DNA of 64,000 bases from Sphagnum magellanicum. Its lineage: Eukaryota > Streptophyta > Sphagnopsida > Sphagnales > Sphagnaceae. Below the pieces are notes generated by a model. The model made no database searches, had not been told where the DNA came from, and was given only the letters and a program-made list of their open reading frames with translations. The DNA lies in the NCBI GenBank assembly GCA_021904315.1, contig CM038923.1, forward strand, positions 18,916,038-18,980,037. Direction: 5' to 3'. Every line of letters begins with the position of its first letter. Within the stretch, counting starts at the first letter, position 1. A program made the translations under genes and the position numbers. This document shows positions 60,852 through 64,000 of the stretch, piece by piece.

Positions 60852-61671
60852 TGTTGCAACCCCAATTTGGTCAAGTGTGGGGGTGAAGCCCAACACTTGG
60901 AAAAGTTGGAGGTTTGGAGCCCTTCGGGACTCCCGAATGTTTAGAGATCGACAACAAGGCCCAAAACACCTTGCATTGAGGTGTTCTTAGTGTCATTGGA
61001 AAGGTCTTGAAACGTAAATATCGAAAATGGCCTCGCATTGGCCATTCGGACATATGCAACCCAAGTTATGGGCAAAAGAAGGGCCAGAAGTCAAATTAGC
61101 AGTTTGACTCCCGACCACTAAAAGTCGAGAATCGACCCTAACCGACGTCACGTCAGGGAGTGCGACATGACGTTGGAAGAATTTGACGAGGGTTACAACT
61201 TTGGTTTAGACCTCGTTGCGATCGGACTTTGCAATTAGGAGTTATGGCCGTTCAAAGTTCCAGGAGTCCAACCGGGACAGTTTTGGGACTCCATTTCGGG
61301 AGTCCCAACAAAATGTGCCATTTGGATGTAGACTCGGCGGCGAGCTGCAGAGAATACTATAGGGAGTAAGGTGGTGGCTTACTCCTGAGTCCGGGCCGTG
61401 GTGAGTCTTGTGTGTCCAAGTGCCCGTGGCAAGTCCCAACACCCAAGGGTGTCTCGAATGCTAAACTAACCTTTTTGTGGTTGGTTTTTGGATGCAGATT
61501 CACACGAGCTAAACTAGTCCCTCTTCCTAGTCTAATCCCTGGGCTCCCAACTCGACCCTCTACCCCTTTTTAAAATTGGAAGCCGGGAGTGTGCCATTAA
61601 GTCACAATTTCCGCAACTTGACTTTGTGAAACCCTCAAGTGGGTTTCACCCCGTCACTTGGAAGCACGTCA
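60852..61671 (-). mobile_element. Solo LTR, 820 bp, minus orientation, with perfect 5-bp target-site duplication ACAAA
   Basis: On the minus strand it starts TGACGTGCTTCC and ends GGGGTTGCAACA. Flanking bases 60847-60851 and 61672-61676 are both ACAAA, and there is no adjacent element body. It aligns end to end with the reverse complement of 46702-47521, with scattered substitutions and small balanced indels. Confidence 0.93.
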
Positions 61672-61676
61672 ACAAA

Positions 61677-64000
61677 GTTCTTGAAATATGACCCTTCTTG
61701 ACATCAAATTGAAGGCATTTGTCACTTTTAGTTAGAAAACAACCTAGTCAAGGTGAAAGTCCAAGGTGCACCTAATGTTATGGATTATTGTTTCATAATC
61801 GCCTTTAATTACGATTTTGAATTGGTGTGAAAAAATGTGTTGCAAATGCATTATGGAATTGAATATATAAAACGTAGCTTGTGAATCGATATAATGCTTC
61901 CCCCATTGCAATGGTATGAACTCCACCTAAAGCCTTAATTATGGTTAAGAGGCAAGGTTGTTCTAAGAACATGTGCAATTTGATGTGGAATGTGACCCTA
62001 TGCAATATGAAAACAAAGTTGAAACAATTGAAGGAATCCATTTGCTAAATCTTCTAGGAGAAAACAATCCCAAAGGTGTTAAAAAACCATCCTGGAAGGA
62101 CCATTTGTCGATAAATGTAACATGTGTTGAAATGCTAATTTGAAGGAATTATAAAAAAGTTCAAAGTTTTAGTCTAACTTGTAATCTTCCAGGAAAGGTG
62201 GGAGGTAACCATTTGAATTAGAGTGTAATGTAATGAAAGTTGAAGTGGTGTTGAAAGACATGGGTGTAAGGGAAAATGGTGCCAAAATGTGAGTTGCTCG
62301 AAAGTATTCCTTTAAACATCCAAGAACTAAACTATGGAGAAGGTATTTATGAGTTGGTGGATCATGTTGGGGAAAAGGCATTAAACTCAAACTTGCCGCC
62401 AAAGCTTGGGCTCACAAAAAAAAATCTTGCAAGTTTTTTTAATCATTTATTAAAAAGTGCTTAAATTGTACTTGCGTTACCTTATGTTTTATTGCCCTAT
62501 CACGAAAGGGCAAAGCGAGACACCATTGGGGTAACAAAAATAACAAGTGTCAAGCTGCCACATCATAGGTGTCCTATGTTAGTTTATTCAATGGAAAATG
62601 AAATTCCATTTGTACATCATGCCATAAAGCGGTAGGGATGTGGTTGTATATCAAAAATGAGAAAATCCTAAATGAAAGAACCTGAGAACATCCAATGACA
62701 CAACCCAAGTCCAAGATAATGTAAGCAAGGTGGGAGCAAAGGAAGGTATTGAACCGGGATGGTCATAGGGGTTTGAATTAGATGAATTGGGTGCTTGACA
62801 AAAACAATGATGACGAATTAACCTTTGATTGATAAATTGGTGCCCATAGGTGGGGCAAAAAACTTTAGGTGGAGAGTGTGAATGTGTCGAAGAGATGAGG
62901 GTAAGTTGAGGGGTATGATCATGGGGAATTGTAGGGGTCAATAGTATGGAAGGGGGAAAAGATCCCACCTATGCATGATAAGGAGGTTTGGGAAAGAATA
63001 AAGTTGGGGCCTCACATTCACATGAAAGGTGGGGGGCTAGTAAGGGGAACTAATAGATGGTGTATGGTTTGTTAGAATGGGAAGGGGAACTAATGGGTGG
63101 TTCATGGTTTATATGGGAGATGGGGTGGAAAATAAATCTATGGTGGTGCATAATGAAACAAATGAGTGATGGGAACTACAAGGTTTGATGAAACATGATG
63201 AACTAGGGGACATGGGACGTTTGGTGCCCATGAGGAAGGAATCCTATTGAGAGCACATGTTTCATTGTCTAAAAATTATTTTTTATTATAATGCAATCTT
63301 AAATTTACAAGGCCAACTACACAAGACTAATAAAATAAAAGGGAAAAGATAGGAAACCTCCTTAGGTCCTTGGCTAGGGCATTATGCCAAAGCCAAACTC
63401 TAATTTCGCTATAGGCCTAAGTGTTTTATTCATTATTCTACTAAGTTCAACATGACCAAGACAATTTAATACCAAAATATTAGATGTTTCACTCCTTGTT
63501 CCTAGTCCTTTAGGATTTGAAACAAGTAATGCCACACAAAAACTTCCTAAAAAAAAATTGTAATGGATTAGTTACCCTTTTCACAAGGATCTCAATCCAT
63601 TTCAAAAACTATGTACAACCAAGTTTCAAATTATACCTAATTTTGAAGTGGAAAGCTTAATGTGTCTTCACACACTTGTGAGACACACCATGGCGCTCTT
63701 GGCTAGATGGTTGGTTGGGTGGCCCGATGAGATATGTATTTTACGTTGCATTGACCTTTACTTGCATTATAAGGAACCTCTAATGCCAAATGTTAATGTT
63801 CTCAGTGACTTTCCCCTGGTGCCCAGGTCCCGAAATCCACCTATGTCACAAACCGGATACAAGAGGAAAGAAAAAACATTTCAAAAAAACCCCTAAATCA
63901 ACCCTTTAGTGGATTGGTTACCCAGATAGAGTGGCCTTTAAAGGAAAACGGAGTCCACTTTGGTGGCCTTCATTTTTCTTTTCTTTTTTTTGGGTTGGAT
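61677..64000. other. Non-coding DNA to the right edge, no recognised gene
   Basis: Short ORFs such as 62276-62464 (plus), 62651-62968 (minus, Pro/Ser/His-rich) and 63648-63896 (plus) show no family resemblance. A 40-bp tandem duplication lies at 63042-63121. Purine-rich, GGGG-containing DNA spans about 62830-63240. Confidence 0.5.
63042..63121. repeat. Two diverged tandem copies of a 40-bp unit
   Basis: The phrase aaggggaactaat.g.tggt..atggttt occurs at 63042 and 63082. Confidence 0.75.

Noticed and set aside
62651..62968. 105-codon minus-strand Pro/Ser/His-rich ORF
   Set aside because: Derives from purine-rich simple sequence on the opposite strand; no domain or splice context.
1..64000. 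CRISPR arrays, rRNA operons, tRNA genes
   Set aside because: None recognised by eye. Tandem repeats found have no regular unique spacers, and a covariance-model scan could not be run.

Overview
The window is nuclear plant DNA: spliced genes with GT..AG introns, an organelle-type PPR gene family member, an NB-ARC/LRR resistance-type gene, and long AT-rich stretches of decayed LTR retrotransposons and minisatellites. Gene density is very low. The wording of the PPR repeats (motifs such as GRCVHQQIIQSG and ILGHVQCGQ) and an NLR whose N-terminus is an alpha/beta-hydrolase both point to a non-flowering land plant. A fern is my best guess; this is an inference from family knowledge, not a database result.

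Layout. 58-2904 (minus): 5' half of an allantoate amidohydrolase (allantoate deiminase) gene that runs off the left edge. 3.0-6.9 kb: a GC-rich promoter-like stretch, then short tandem duplications, a hairpin and low-complexity DNA. 8.9-11.9 kb (minus): a PPR pseudogene with an N-terminal WWD/PDF module and many lesions. 15.86-25.28 kb (minus): an old Ty3/gypsy element with both LTRs and decayed gag, protease, RT/RNase H and integrase. About 3 kb of AT-rich DNA carrying a ~180-bp tandem repeat lies between its RNase H and integrase. 25.7-27.2 kb (plus): UDP-glycosyltransferase pseudogene with an internally duplicated segment. 29.7-33.6 kb (minus), and probably further upstream: an intact-looking alpha/beta-hydrolase-NB-ARC-LRR gene, the most interesting gene here. 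Its intron holds a decayed copy of the catalytic hydrolase exon. 39.3-47.5 kb: a diverged LTR relic, three chromovirus-type pol/gag fragments in conflicting orientations, and a solo LTR with perfect target-site duplications. 49.5-53 kb: a very AT-rich, long-period degenerate repeat region. 55.5-56.5 kb (minus): hAT-like transposase relic. 57.3-57.8 kb: minisatellite. 60.85-61.67 kb: a second solo LTR of the same family in inverted orientation, again with perfect target-site duplications. The rest to 64 kb has no recognisable gene.

The genes do not form a pathway. The two likely functional genes are the ureide-catabolism enzyme at the left edge and the hydrolase-NLR in the middle; everything else recognisable is pseudogenic or mobile-element derived. 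No tRNA, rRNA or CRISPR array was recognised by eye; a covariance-model scan was not possible.
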